Shown in pieces: positions 26,514-34,907 of a stretch of 64,000 nt of DNA. Under the pieces are notes generated by a model. That model was not told the DNA's origin and did no database searches. It worked only from the letters and a program-made list of their open reading frames with translations. Position 1 is the first letter of the stretch, and each line of letters opens with the position of its first letter. A program made the position numbers and the translations under genes. Where the stretch lies: the NCBI RefSeq assembly GCF_000426545.1, contig NZ_KE384534.1, positions 186,001 through 250,000 of the forward strand, written 5' to 3'. This stretch comes from Paenibacillus massiliensis subsp. panacisoli DSM 21345 (GTDB taxonomy: Bacteria > Bacillota > Bacilli > Paenibacillales > Paenibacillaceae).

Positions 26514-26724
26514 TACCCTGACCGAAACTGATTTCAGGTTTGAATGGTCTGGAGGGATCGTGGTTAGCGGAAAGCGGGGAAGCCCTAGAGAAACGGAGTG
26601 GCCGCCTTTAAGCTTGCTGTTCATCCGCTTTTCCAATTCGTTCAAAAGAACAGCAAGCTTAACAGTGGTCGACAGGGTTCCCGCTTGCAGCGACTTTTCA
26701 CTCACATTTAATAGGGTCAAGGTA
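26514..26724 (+). mobile_element. MITE-like hairpin element, copy B
   Basis: 211 bases including TA at both edges. It begins TA-CCCTGACC (26514-26523) and ends GGTCAAGG-TA (26715-26724), near-perfect terminal inverted repeats. The interior repeats the sequence of copy A (4315-4518) in opposite orientation. It includes the inner inverted repeat TTAAGCTTGCTGTTC ... GAACAGCAAGCTTAA. There is no coding capacity beyond a short frame shared with copy A. It sits six bases after the stop codon of the M42 peptidase gene, between that gene and its terminator. Confidence 0.72.
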
Positions 26725-26729
26725 TTACG

Positions 26730-27767
26730 TTATTGCCGAATATAAGCGGCCAGTAAGCGAGTTGTATTGATTACCGCTTGCTTGTGCGTGCGTTCCATGG
26801 AGTGGGAAGCATGTACGCCTGGTCCAATTAATGCTGCTCGAATGTTGTGTCCGGCCTTAAGAGCTGCCGATGCATCAGAGCTGTAACGTGGGTAAATATC
26901 AACAGCATGTGGAATAGCGAGCTGTTGCGCTAGGTTGATCAGTCGGCTTGTCATCTCATAATCATAAGGCCCCGAGGAGTCCTTGGCACAGATGGATACA
27001 TCCGTCTCTTTGCAGCTAAGGTCATCTCCAATAGCTCCCATATCAACGGCGATCATCTCTGCGATGTCTCCTGGGATGGATGCGGCTCCGTGTCCTACTT
27101 CCTCATAGTTGGAGATGAGCAGCTTCACGGTATAGCGGGGCTTCCATTGTTCACGCTGAGCGGATTCCAGTAAGCCGAGCAGTGCGGCTACACTGGCCTT
27201 GTCATCCAGATGACGGGATTTGACATACCCAGACGGTGTGACAACTGGGCGAGCGTCGAAGGAAATGAAATCCCCAACACCGATCCCTAGTGCAAGCACA
27301 TCCTCTTTGGTGTTCACCAACTCGTCGATACGAACCTCCATGTTGCTTTCCTTCCGCTCAAAGGTACGTGCTTCAGAGTAGACATGCACAGAAGGCTGGG
27401 TTGATAGAATTGTGCCTGTATATACCTGCCCGCTCCGTGTATGAATCTGGCAGTATTCATTCTCAATGCTGTTCATTGAGAAGCCGCCCACAGAGGTAAT
27501 GCGCAGCGTGCCATAAGCCGATATGGAGCGTACCATAGCGCCAAGTGTATCCACATGCGCACTGAGAGCGATAGTGCGACTGGAATCCTCTCCTGGGAGG
27601 GTGAGGATGGCACCGCCCTTGGCATTCCACTCCACAGGTACCCCGAGCTTATCAGCCTCCTCGGCAATCCATTTCATGGCCTGCATCGTATAGCCGCTGG
27701 GACTAGGGATGCTCAGCAGCTTTTGCAGACGATCCACGACATATTCTTCATTTGGTTGGATATTCAA
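26730..27767 (-). CDS. M42 family metallopeptidase (glutamyl/leucyl aminopeptidase type)
   Basis: 345 residues. The di-metal site of the M42 family is visible: SAHVDTLG (His and Asp), the bridging Asp in SRHLDDKASVAA, the catalytic Glu pair in SNYEEVGHGA, the Asp in IAVDMGA, and the final His in GVHASHSMERTH. M42 enzymes form large tetrahedral cytosolic particles that trim peptides. The TTG at 27767 has AGGAGG eight bases upstream, and that site overlaps the stop of the lapA-like gene, so the two are co-transcribed. The terminator appears displaced by an inserted MITE. Confidence 0.9.
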   Translation of the reverse strand: MNIQPNEEYVVDRLQKLLSIPSPSGYTMQAMKWIAEEADKLGVPVEWNAKGGAILTLPGEDSSRTIALSAHVDTLGAMVRSISAYGTLRITSVGGFSMNSIENEYCQIHTRSGQVYTGTILSTQPSVHVYSEARTFERKESNMEVRIDELVNTKEDVLALGIGVGDFISFDARPVVTPSGYVKSRHLDDKASVAALLGLLESAQREQWKPRYTVKLLISNYEEVGHGAASIPGDIAEMIAVDMGAIGDDLSCKETDVSICAKDSSGPYDYEMTSRLINLAQQLAIPHAVDIYPRYSSDASAALKAGHNIRAALIGPGVHASHSMERTHKQAVINTTRLLAAYIRQ

Positions 27768-27768
27768 C

Positions 27769-28146
27769 TTAATTTCCTCCTAGCTTGTTCGCACGCTCCG
27801 ACTCTGTGGTCGAAGTCTCTGTCTCTAGTTGTTTATTATTGGGTTCAGCAGACAGTGGCTCGTAGCTTACCAGGCTCTCTGCGAATTCATCCCGTTGTGC
27901 TTTGAGAGCTTGAACTTCGTTTCTCAGTATCTTGATCTCCCGCTGCTGACGATATTGACGGAAGATCCCGAAGGAACCGACAATTAGTCCGCCTAGCAGG
28001 GTGCAGCCCAAAATGAGGAGGATCAGAGGAATGCTGACAACACTGAACAATAGATTAACCTGCACGGAATTCACGTTGATAACAGCAAAGACGGCTGTAA
28101 TGAGTGCGATGAGCAGTGCTGCGATCAAGGACCATTGTAGTTTCAT
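27769..28146 (-). CDS. LapA domain-containing membrane protein
   Basis: 125 residues with two membrane helices (about 5-25 and 38-60), then a helical, probably coiled-coil cytosolic tail (RQYRQQREIKILRNEVQALKAQRDE). This matches the LapA/DUF1049 pattern: VINVNSVQVNLLFSVVSIPLILLI. Its function in Firmicutes is unknown; in enterobacteria LapA/LapB act in LPS assembly, which does not apply here. The ATG at 28146 follows GGAGG by seven bases; the in-frame ATG at 28176 has no site. Its stop is two bases from the next start. Confidence 0.8.
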   Translation of the reverse strand: MKLQWSLIAALLIALITAVFAVINVNSVQVNLLFSVVSIPLILLILGCTLLGGLIVGSFGIFRQYRQQREIKILRNEVQALKAQRDEFAESLVSYEPLSAEPNNKQLETETSTTESERANKLGGN

Positions 28147-28176
28147 GTATGCACCTCCAGATGTGTTTGCCCTCAT

Positions 28177-28207
28177 GAAAATCCCTTGTCCCGGGAGGAC
28201 AAGGGAT
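28177..28207 (-). terminator. Terminator after oligoendopeptidase F
   Basis: ATCCCTTGTCC pairs with GGACAAGGGAT (28181-28191 / 28197-28207), 5-base loop. On the minus strand UUUU follows. Confidence 0.75.
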
Positions 28208-28230
28208 GAATTGATGACGTAGGTTATAGC

Positions 28231-30018
28231 TTAGGTGAGCTTTTCCATTTCTTCAATCAGGCTTTCGAATACACTCATAGCTTCCCGAATTGGTTTTGGC
28301 GAAGACATGTCTACGCCAGCCTTCTTGAGAATATTGATGGAGAAGTCACTTCCGCCACTCTTCAGGAAGCCAAGATAACGATCCACAGCGGGTTGGCCTT
28401 CCTCCAAAATTTGCTTGGAGAAGCTGGTGGCTGCCGAGAAGCCTGTAGCGTACTTATACACATAGAAGCTGTTATAGAAATGGGGGATGCGTGCCCATTC
28501 CATGGCAATGTCCTTATCGACAGTCATGCCATCGCCGTGATATTTCATGTTCAGCTCATAATAGATGTCCGACAACGCCTGTGGTGTCAGGGATTCACCC
28601 TGCTCAGCGCGCTCATGAATGATCTTCTCGAATTCGGCGAACATCGTCTGACGGAAGACCGTTGTACGGAACTGATCTGCATAGTAGGTTAGCAGATACA
28701 TCTTCTGCTTCGGATCTGTCGCGTGCTTTAGTAGGTAATCCATCAGCAACGCCTCGTTCGTAGTAGAAGCTACCTCCGCGAGGAAGATGGTGTATTGTGC
28801 ATCCCGATAAGGAAGTGCCTCATCTGAGAAATAGGAATGCAGCGCATGGCCCATTTCATGAGCAAGGGTGAACATACTGTTCAGATTGTCCTTGTGGTTC
28901 AACAGCACATAAGGATGTGTGCCATAGGCTCCCCAGCTGTATGCGCCGGTGCGTTTGTTCTCATTTTCGTAGACATCGATCCAGCGGTCGCTGTAGCCCT
29001 TCTTCAGTACATCCAGATATTCCTTGCCTAGCGGCTTCAATCCCTCTACCGTCATAGCTTTGGCTTCATCGAATGTAATGTCCCATTTGTATTCCTTCAC
29101 AAGAGGAGCGAACAGGTCATACATATGAAGCTCATCTACTCCGAGCAGCTTCTTGCGCAGCTTCATGTAACGATGCAGCAAGGGCAGACTTTCGTGGATC
29201 GTATCTACCAGATTGGTGTAGACTTCCTTCGGAATGTTGTCACCATAGAGCGACATCTCCAGCACGGAAGGGTACTTGCGTACACGGGAATAGAAGATGT
29301 TCTTGTTCACGTTGGCGCTTAGCGAAGCGGCAATGGTGTTCTTGTTGCGAGCGTACGTATCATATACCGCTTTAAAGGCCCGTTCACGAACCTCACGGTT
29401 CGGGTTCTCCAGATATTGAATATAGCTTCCATGGGTCAATTCGACCTCGTTGCCATGCTCATCCTTGATGTTCGGGAACTTCAGATCGGCATTGTTCAGC
29501 ATGCTGAAGATATTTTGCGGAGCCTGAGACAATGTACCGACCTGAGCGAGCAACGCTTCCTCGCTTTTGCTCAGTATATGAGCCTTCTCGCGCTTCATTT
29601 CCTGAAGGGTGAACCGATATGGAGCCAGCGTAGGATCAGCAATGTACTGATCAAGCTTCTCCTCTGGCTGGGCCAGAATTTCTGGTGTAACAAAGGACAA
29701 AGCCTCGCTAACTTCTACATTGAGCTTTTTGGCCTTTTGAGAGAGGGCCTGATATGTAGCTTCTGCAGTATCTTCATCATGATGAAGATGTGCATAGACG
29801 TAGACACGTTCCAGCTTGAAGGAGATGTCATCCTCCAGCTTGAAGCAATCCCGAATGACTTCGGCGTTGTCCAGCTTGCCCTGGAATTCCGAAGCTTTCT
29901 GCGCCAATTTCTTGATGTCCTGGAATTCCTGATCCCAGGCAGCTTGATCCGCGAAGAGGTCTTGCAGGTTCCAGGCATTCTCCGGTGATACTTCTGAACG
30001 CTTGATTGTTTTACTCAT
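28231..30018 (-). CDS. pepF: Oligoendopeptidase F (M3B metallopeptidase)
   Basis: 595 residues from ATG 30018, which has AAGGAGG six bases upstream. The zinc motif HEMGHALHS (Glu catalytic, two His ligands) is in place. The M3 hydrolysis domain lies in the C-terminal half and the PepF N-terminal helical lid (about 110-180) before it. It cleaves peptides of about 7-17 residues in the cytosol. The frame is open further upstream: ATG 30129 with its own AAGGAGG (ten bases) would add 37 residues that look like a signal peptide (see separate entry and finding). Terminator at 28177-28207. Confidence 0.95.
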   Translation of the reverse strand: MSKTIKRSEVSPENAWNLQDLFADQAAWDQEFQDIKKLAQKASEFQGKLDNAEVIRDCFKLEDDISFKLERVYVYAHLHHDEDTAEATYQALSQKAKKLNVEVSEALSFVTPEILAQPEEKLDQYIADPTLAPYRFTLQEMKREKAHILSKSEEALLAQVGTLSQAPQNIFSMLNNADLKFPNIKDEHGNEVELTHGSYIQYLENPNREVRERAFKAVYDTYARNKNTIAASLSANVNKNIFYSRVRKYPSVLEMSLYGDNIPKEVYTNLVDTIHESLPLLHRYMKLRKKLLGVDELHMYDLFAPLVKEYKWDITFDEAKAMTVEGLKPLGKEYLDVLKKGYSDRWIDVYENENKRTGAYSWGAYGTHPYVLLNHKDNLNSMFTLAHEMGHALHSYFSDEALPYRDAQYTIFLAEVASTTNEALLMDYLLKHATDPKQKMYLLTYYADQFRTTVFRQTMFAEFEKIIHERAEQGESLTPQALSDIYYELNMKYHGDGMTVDKDIAMEWARIPHFYNSFYVYKYATGFSAATSFSKQILEEGQPAVDRYLGFLKSGGSDFSINILKKAGVDMSSPKPIREAMSVFESLIEEMEKLT

Positions 30019-30129
30019 AGTGGACCTCCTTACCAAATTAAAAGATGACAGATCCGCCGCATCAACAGATACGGAGGATGTGAGCAGGCTTGCCGCCAGT
30101 AGTGCAATCAGAGCTTTGGGAGCATTCAT
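30016..30129 (-). other. Alternative upstream start of pepF with signal-peptide-like extension
   Basis: From ATG 30129 the frame runs without a stop into pepF. It encodes a basic start (MNAPK), a hydrophobic stretch (ALIALLAASLLTSSVSV) and a plausible cleavage site after VDA. A full Shine-Dalgarno AAGGAGG precedes it by ten bases. The pepF internal AAGGAGG is read as Arg-Arg codons within this extension. Two protein forms, exported and cytosolic, are possible. The alternative is a decayed leader peptide. Confidence 0.5.
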
Positions 30130-30149
30130 TCAGGGACGGCCTCCTTGAC

Positions 30150-30170
30150 CTAAGACTTAATCAGTCCTAG
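30150..30170. promoter_or_regulatory. Inverted repeat upstream of pepF
   Basis: CTAAGACT-TAATC-AGTCCTAG, 8-5-8 with one mismatch, lies about 20 bases upstream of the distal pepF start. A possible operator; no regulator is assigned. Confidence 0.3.
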
Positions 30171-30204
30171 TATGGTCCGCCTCCTGAACAAATATATAAA
30201 CTTT

Positions 30205-30393
30205 TCAGCCTAGGCTGTAACCCCCGTACATCAAACCGTATACAATAAGGAAAAAGGCAAAGGCAATCATGATGACAGAGGCAAGTGCCATCCATTTCTT
30301 CAGAGGAGCAGGAAGGCTGTCGCGCTTAAGAATCAACACAATTCCCAGAGTGAACGCCAGTATTATAAAAATAACCGAGCTGCTAGTATCCAT
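30205..30393 (-). CDS. Small hypothetical membrane protein
   Basis: 62 residues with two predicted membrane helices (about 6-22 and 36-55) joined by a basic loop (KRDSLPAPLKKW). Not recognised as a named family. The ATG at 30393 follows the stop of the upstream small gene by six bases, and that gene's last codons (AGGTATAGGG) serve as a weak ribosome site. Translation is therefore probably coupled. Confidence 0.65.
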   Translation of the reverse strand: MDTSSSVIFIILAFTLGIVLILKRDSLPAPLKKWMALASVIMIAFAFFLIVYGLMYGGYSLG

Positions 30394-30399
30394 GAAGCC

Positions 30400-30633
30400 C
30401 TATACCTGCTTGAAAGCGTTCATAATGCGCTCCCATTCTTCCTCATTACCCTGATAGGTTTCCTTGTCAAATCGCTGCTTAGCCCACTGCATCATCGCAG
30501 GACGACTCATGAAGGTATGGGCTTCCTCGCCCCAATCGTCCGAGATTTCCCTGAGCACAATATAACGACCCTGTACTTCCACTGTCATCATATTCCATTT
30601 GTCTTTTTTGTATATTTCATGTTTTTTCATCAT
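30400..30633 (-). CDS. Small hypothetical protein
   Basis: 77 residues, MMKKHEIYKKDKWNMMTVEV onward, charged and soluble, with RYIVLREISDDWGEEAHTFMSRPAMMQWAKQRF in the centre. No family is recognised. The ATG at 30633 has GGAG nine bases upstream; the longer frame starting at 30735 has no site and would run into the promoter of the divergent cold-shock gene. Likely an operon with the 62-residue membrane protein downstream. Confidence 0.65.
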   Translation of the reverse strand: MMKKHEIYKKDKWNMMTVEVQGRYIVLREISDDWGEEAHTFMSRPAMMQWAKQRFDKETYQGNEEEWERIMNAFKQV

Positions 30634-30716
30634 TGGCAATTTCTCCATATGCTGTTTTGGTTCATAATACCGCAGACTGTAACGAAAAACAAATGAATTG
30701 AACACTAAAAGACTAA

Positions 30717-30745
30717 TTGCATTGTTGAAATTCATGGAGTATAAT
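30717..30745 (+). promoter_or_regulatory. Sigma-A promoter of the cold-shock gene
   Basis: TTGCAT (30717-30722), 17 bases, TATAAT (30740-30745). Predicted start about 30752. The short leader contains TCGCCAT-AG-ATGGCGA (about 30755-30770) directly before the ribosome site, a small hairpin that could tune translation with temperature. Confidence 0.7.
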
Positions 30746-30790
30746 ATGGATATTCGCCATAGATGGCGATATTTTTAGGAGGTTGTTCAC

Positions 30791-30988
30791 TTGAAAGGTA
30801 CAGTTAAATGGTTCAACGCAGAAAAAGGCTACGGCTTCATTTCCACTGAAGGTGGCGAAGACGTATTCGTACACTTCTCCGCAATCCAAGGAGATGGCTT
30901 CAAGACTTTGGAAGAAGGTCAAGAAGTTGAGTTCGAAATCACTGAAGGTAACCGTGGTCCTCAAGCAGCTAACGTAACCAAATTGTAA
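30791..30988 (+). CDS. Cold-shock protein (CspA/CspB family)
   Basis: 65 residues, single OB fold. Both RNA-binding motifs are intact: RNP1 KGYGFIS and RNP2 VFVHF. TTG start with TTAGGAGG eight bases upstream. Proteins of this family bind single-stranded RNA and melt structure at low temperature or during rapid growth. The base composition of the gene (biased codons, few rare ones) fits high expression. A terminator follows at 31047-31081. Confidence 0.95.
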   Translation: MKGTVKWFNAEKGYGFISTEGGEDVFVHFSAIQGDGFKTLEEGQEVEFEITEGNRGPQAANVTKL

Positions 30989-31046
30989 GAATACTTCCGT
31001 GTATACGGATCTCTTATAAAAGGATTTGGCTGAATATGTGTATGAA

Positions 31047-31081
31047 AGCGCAGTTTCCCAATTGGGAGCTGTGCTTTTTTT
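31047..31081 (+). terminator. Terminator after the cold-shock gene
   Basis: A hairpin with core CCCAATTGGG and outer arms AGCGCAG / CTGTGCT is followed by seven T. A longer reading of the MATE frame (from 31026) would cross it, which argues for the later start at 31119. Confidence 0.75.
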
Positions 31082-31118
31082 GCGAAAATACAACCTACCT
31101 GCAAAGGAGCTGGTCGTC

Positions 31119-32510
31119 TTGTCCCTAGAAGCTAAAGGTAGCCCCGTGCTAACAGAGGGGCCTATCGCCAAAACACTTTTCTTTTTTTCACTCCCCATGC
31201 TCCTCGGAAATGTGCTTCAATCTCTCAACGGCACAATTAATTCCATCTGGGTGGGTAAATTTCTCGGAGAAGCAGCCCTGACAGCCGCCTCAAACGGGAA
31301 TCTGATTATGTTTTTCCTCCTCAGCTCTATTTTTGGTGTCACCATGGCTGCAACGATTCTGATTGGTCAAAGCGTTGGAGCTCAGGATGCTGCAGGAGCG
31401 AAGCGAATCGTAGGTACGAGCACCGTTTTCTTCTTCGGCTTGTCTTTCATCGTGGGGCTTGCTGGTCTTCTTCTCTCTCCCACTATACTGGTTGCTTTGA
31501 ACACTCCTGCTGAATCGCTAGAAATGGCAATCATCTACACACGAATTGTATTTATCGGAATTCCCTTCATGTTCGGCTATAACTACATCATGACTGTACT
31601 TCGCGGCTCGGGAGATTCAAAGACGCCATTTTATTTCTTGCTGCTCAGCGTAGCGTTGGATATTGCCTTGAATCCGTTACTGATCTTTGGATTTGGTCCG
31701 ATCCCAGCCATGCACATTGCCGGTTCGGCACTTGCGATGGTCATTGCTCAATGTGTAAGTCTGGTATGTATTATCATCTATTTGTATAAAAAGAAGTACT
31801 TCCTGCGTATTACGGGCTCCGAGCTCTATCTGCTGAAGCCAGACTTCAGCATTATTTGGGTGCTTATACGCAAAGGGGTTCCCATGGGTCTGCAGATGAT
31901 CGTGGTGACTTCAAGCGCAATCGCCCTCATGAATCTGGTCAATGGCTTTGGCGTGGAGGCGGCAGCGGCCTATACTGCTGCTAATAACCTGTCCAGCTAT
32001 GTGCAGATGCCAGCGCTGGCTCTAGGGGCGGCAGTATCCTCGTTCGCAGCCCAGAATATCGGTGCAGGCAAGTGGGATCGAGTACGCCGGATGGCCTGGA
32101 TTGGTATTTTATTTAATCTGCTGATGACAGGTGGTCTGGTGGCGTTAATCTACATTTTCAACAGACAAGCGCTGTTGATGTTTCTTCCATCCACAGGTGA
32201 GGCTGTAGACCTCGGCATAAGAATTAATGCCATTACACTGTGGAGCTTTGTTCTGTTCGGTATGATGAATGTATATACTGGCGTTGTGCGGGCCACTGGA
32301 GCAGTCATGATTCCGTTATTGATTACAGCCGTCTCGTTATGGGGCATTCGTATACCGCTGGCTTATTGGTTCATTGACGATTATGGATTGGATGCCGTCT
32401 GGTGGAGCTTCCCGGTTGCTTTCGTCATTTCACTAGCGGCTATTATCATCTATTATCGTTTGGGAAGCTGGAAGAACACGGGTGGAATGCTGCAGAAAAT
32501 TGCTGAATAG
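31119..32510 (+). CDS. MATE family efflux transporter
   Basis: 463 residues, twelve membrane helices in two pseudo-symmetric halves. It opens with the MATE pattern LTEGPIAKTLFFFSLPMLLGNVLQSLNGTINSIWVGKFLGEAAL and has VLRGSGDSKTPFYFLL at the end of helix 5. It exports cationic drugs or metabolites with Na+ or H+. The TTG at 31119 has AAAGGAG nine bases upstream; an earlier TTG (31026) would start before the csp terminator. A second MATE gene of another subgroup lies at 34908-36281. Confidence 0.9.
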   Translation: MSLEAKGSPVLTEGPIAKTLFFFSLPMLLGNVLQSLNGTINSIWVGKFLGEAALTAASNGNLIMFFLLSSIFGVTMAATILIGQSVGAQDAAGAKRIVGTSTVFFFGLSFIVGLAGLLLSPTILVALNTPAESLEMAIIYTRIVFIGIPFMFGYNYIMTVLRGSGDSKTPFYFLLLSVALDIALNPLLIFGFGPIPAMHIAGSALAMVIAQCVSLVCIIIYLYKKKYFLRITGSELYLLKPDFSIIWVLIRKGVPMGLQMIVVTSSAIALMNLVNGFGVEAAAAYTAANNLSSYVQMPALALGAAVSSFAAQNIGAGKWDRVRRMAWIGILFNLLMTGGLVALIYIFNRQALLMFLPSTGEAVDLGIRINAITLWSFVLFGMMNVYTGVVRATGAVMIPLLITAVSLWGIRIPLAYWFIDDYGLDAVWWSFPVAFVISLAAIIIYYRLGSWKNTGGMLQKIAE

Positions 32511-32638
32511 AAATGAAAGCAGGACAAAAGTCTTGAAAAAAGTGAGATAGTTTATTTGTGCAAATAGGTCGCTCATATTATAATAAGAATGGTTTGGATA
32601 GGTATAATTTACGTAGACAAGTATGTGGAGGCCGTGAT

Positions 32639-33721
32639 TTGAGTGATATTGAGCTAAGACAAATTCAAGCACCACGCGGACCGCTTGGTCTCATGAACCG
32701 GATGTACAGATATATTCTGCCGGAGACGAAGCGCGCGCTGGAGCATTGGCGTCAGTCAGCTAGTCAAATACCGGATCTTGAATTGAGAAGACAGGCGCTG
32801 GACAGTATTTCCGGTAAAGCGTTCCATTGCTATGGAGGTGCTGCTTATGCGGCAGCAAATCTGTCTGAGCACAGGACGCTGATTTCCTTAATTGTAGCGT
32901 ATCAGACGATTAGTGATTATCTGGATAACTTGTGTGACCGAAGCACTTCTATGGACCCGGCAGATTTTAGGCTGCTTCATCAATCCATGCTGGATGCTGT
33001 AGATCCTGCAGCTACTCCCGTGAATTATTATGCCCTGCGTGAAGAGCAGGAAGACGGTGGATATTTGCGCAGTCTGGTACAGACTTGTCAAGCCTGCATC
33101 CGGACGTTGCCCGCATATGATGCTGCGAAGCCGTATGTTCAGGATTTGGCCAAGCTATACACGGATTTGCAGGTATACAAGCACATTCGCCCTGAACTCA
33201 GGGAGGAGGCACTCCTGACATGGTGGGAGGAGCATAAGCATCGTACACCAGAGCTGGCTTGGAATGAATTTGCTGCTGCCACAGGCTCTACCTTGGGAGT
33301 ATTTATGCTGTTCCTGGCTGCAAGTGATAGTAGCTTGACTGGGCGGGTCGCTGCCTCAATACATGATTCGTACTTTCCCCACGTCTGCGGTCTGCATATA
33401 TTGCTGGATTATCTAATTGATCAGAATGAAGACCGGATTGGCGGAGATCTGAACTTCTGCAACTATTATGAAGATACAGAAACGATGCTTGACCGGATTA
33501 CATATATTGTGAATCGCGCGCGGGCGGATGTAACAACCGTCCCTGCAAGCTCCTTTCACCGGATGATCATCGAGGGATTGCTGGCATTATATTTATCTGA
33601 CCCGAAAGTGAGCGAACAGCAGGATGTACGCCTTGCGTCACAAAGGCTGATGAAAAAAAGCCCGCTGATGCGCATCTTTTTTCTGGTGAATAGTCGTTGG
33701 ATAAGAAAAAGGCATTTATGA
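32639..33721 (+). CDS. ytpB: YtpB/DUF2600 family large-terpene synthase (tetraprenyl-beta-curcumene synthase type)
   Basis: 360 residues, all-helical. DYLDNLCDR (about 100-108) is the Asp-rich motif characteristic of YtpB, and the second DYLIDQNEDRIGGDLNF segment is also typical. In B. subtilis YtpB cyclises C35 tetraprenyl diphosphate to tetraprenyl-beta-curcumene, the first step of sesquarterpene (baciterpenol) formation. No squalene-hopene cyclase gene is in the window. The TTG at 32639 follows GGAGG by seven bases; the longer frame from 32558 has no site. It stands alone between the MATE gene and pfkA. Confidence 0.85.
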   Translation: MSDIELRQIQAPRGPLGLMNRMYRYILPETKRALEHWRQSASQIPDLELRRQALDSISGKAFHCYGGAAYAAANLSEHRTLISLIVAYQTISDYLDNLCDRSTSMDPADFRLLHQSMLDAVDPAATPVNYYALREEQEDGGYLRSLVQTCQACIRTLPAYDAAKPYVQDLAKLYTDLQVYKHIRPELREEALLTWWEEHKHRTPELAWNEFAAATGSTLGVFMLFLAASDSSLTGRVAASIHDSYFPHVCGLHILLDYLIDQNEDRIGGDLNFCNYYEDTETMLDRITYIVNRARADVTTVPASSFHRMIIEGLLALYLSDPKVSEQQDVRLASQRLMKKSPLMRIFFLVNSRWIRKRHL

Positions 33722-33782
33722 GAGAATCCATTTTTAGTGAGTTGTGAAATTGACTTATGAGAATTATTAGGAGGAAATAATC

Positions 33783-34754
33783 ATGACAGCAGTTAAGAAA
33801 ATCGCAGTATTGACAAGTGGTGGAGACTCACAGGGGATGAACGCAGCTGTTCGTGCAGTCGTTCGCAGCGGTTTGTATTTCGGCCTTGAGGTGTACGGAA
33901 TTCAGAGAGGCTACCACGGCCTGTTAAACAATGATATTTTTCCTATGGATTTGCGTAGTGTAGGGGACATTATCCAGCGCGGCGGAACTATCCTGCAATC
34001 AGCAAGATGCTTGGAGTTCAGAACACTTGAGGGTCAGCAAAAGGGTGCTCAGATCTTGCGTGATCACGGCATCGACGGATTGGTAGTCATCGGTGGAGAC
34101 GGATCTTATCAAGGAGCGAACAAGCTCAGCCAACAAGGCATCAATACGATGGGTCTTCCGGGCACAATTGATAATGATATTTCCTTCACAGACTACACAA
34201 TTGGCTTTGATACCGCGGTAAGCATCGTTGTGGATGCTGTGAACAAGCTTCGTGACACGATGTCCTCCCACGAGCGTTCCTCCATTGTAGAGGTTATGGG
34301 TCGTCATTGCGGGGATATTGCCCTTCATGCAGGTCTTGCTTCCGGTGCGGAGACCATTCTCGTTCCTGAGGTGGAATTCGACATGAATGATGTAGCCGAG
34401 CGCATGAGACAGAACTTTGCACACGGCAAGCGTCACAGTATTATTGTCGTAGCTGAAGGCGTAGGCAAGGGTGAAGATGTAGCTGCCGAGATTATGAAAC
34501 GTTGTCCATCCTACGAGCCACGTGTTACGGTACTGGGTCACATTCAACGTGGCGGTACGCCAACTGCCTTTGACCGCAACCTTGCTAGCCGTCTTGGAGA
34601 TTTCGCGGTGCGTCAGTTGATCGAAGGACAATCGGACAAGGCTTGTGGAATTATCAAGGGCGAACTGGTTGCGACAGATATTGATAAGGTTGTTAACACG
34701 AAGAAGGAATTCAACATGGACATGTACGAGCTGGCATTGCGTCTGTCCCAGTAA
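33783..34754 (+). CDS. pfkA: ATP-dependent 6-phosphofructokinase
   Basis: 323 residues, the standard length. It phosphorylates fructose-6-phosphate in glycolysis. Visible landmarks: nucleotide loop TSGGDSQGMNAAVRAV, VVIGGDGSYQGA, the catalytic GTIDNDI, and EVMGRHCGDIALHAG. Where most bacterial enzymes have GGDxPGMNA, this one has Gln for Pro. The first TID loop reads DNDISFTDYTIGFDTA instead of DNDIPGTD. Both look like lineage traits, not damage. ATG start with GGAGG close upstream. Monocistronic with a strong terminator at 34829-34892. Confidence 0.95.
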   Translation: MTAVKKIAVLTSGGDSQGMNAAVRAVVRSGLYFGLEVYGIQRGYHGLLNNDIFPMDLRSVGDIIQRGGTILQSARCLEFRTLEGQQKGAQILRDHGIDGLVVIGGDGSYQGANKLSQQGINTMGLPGTIDNDISFTDYTIGFDTAVSIVVDAVNKLRDTMSSHERSSIVEVMGRHCGDIALHAGLASGAETILVPEVEFDMNDVAERMRQNFAHGKRHSIIVVAEGVGKGEDVAAEIMKRCPSYEPRVTVLGHIQRGGTPTAFDRNLASRLGDFAVRQLIEGQSDKACGIIKGELVATDIDKVVNTKKEFNMDMYELALRLSQ

Positions 34755-34828
34755 TTTCCGAAATAATGCTTGGCTTGATACCCTAGGAGCACCTTCGAGA
34801 TCTTACCCGTAATGAACGATCTATAAAT

Positions 34829-34892
34829 GAAAAGCTCCCCTTGCAATCAACAGATCAACTTAGGATCTGCTGCTGCGAGGGGAGCTTTTTTT
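34829..34892. terminator. Bidirectional terminator between pfkA and the second MATE gene
   Basis: AAAAGCTCCCC and GGGGAGCTTTT form the outer stem, with CAGATC / GATCTG inside. T-runs on both strands suit the convergent genes. Confidence 0.8.
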
Positions 34893-34907
34893 ATCGTCAA
34901 CTGATAT

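Noticed and set aside
26560..26745. Plus-strand frame in MITE copy B
   Set aside because: Lies within the repeat, ends in an unrelated flank, and has no ribosome site.
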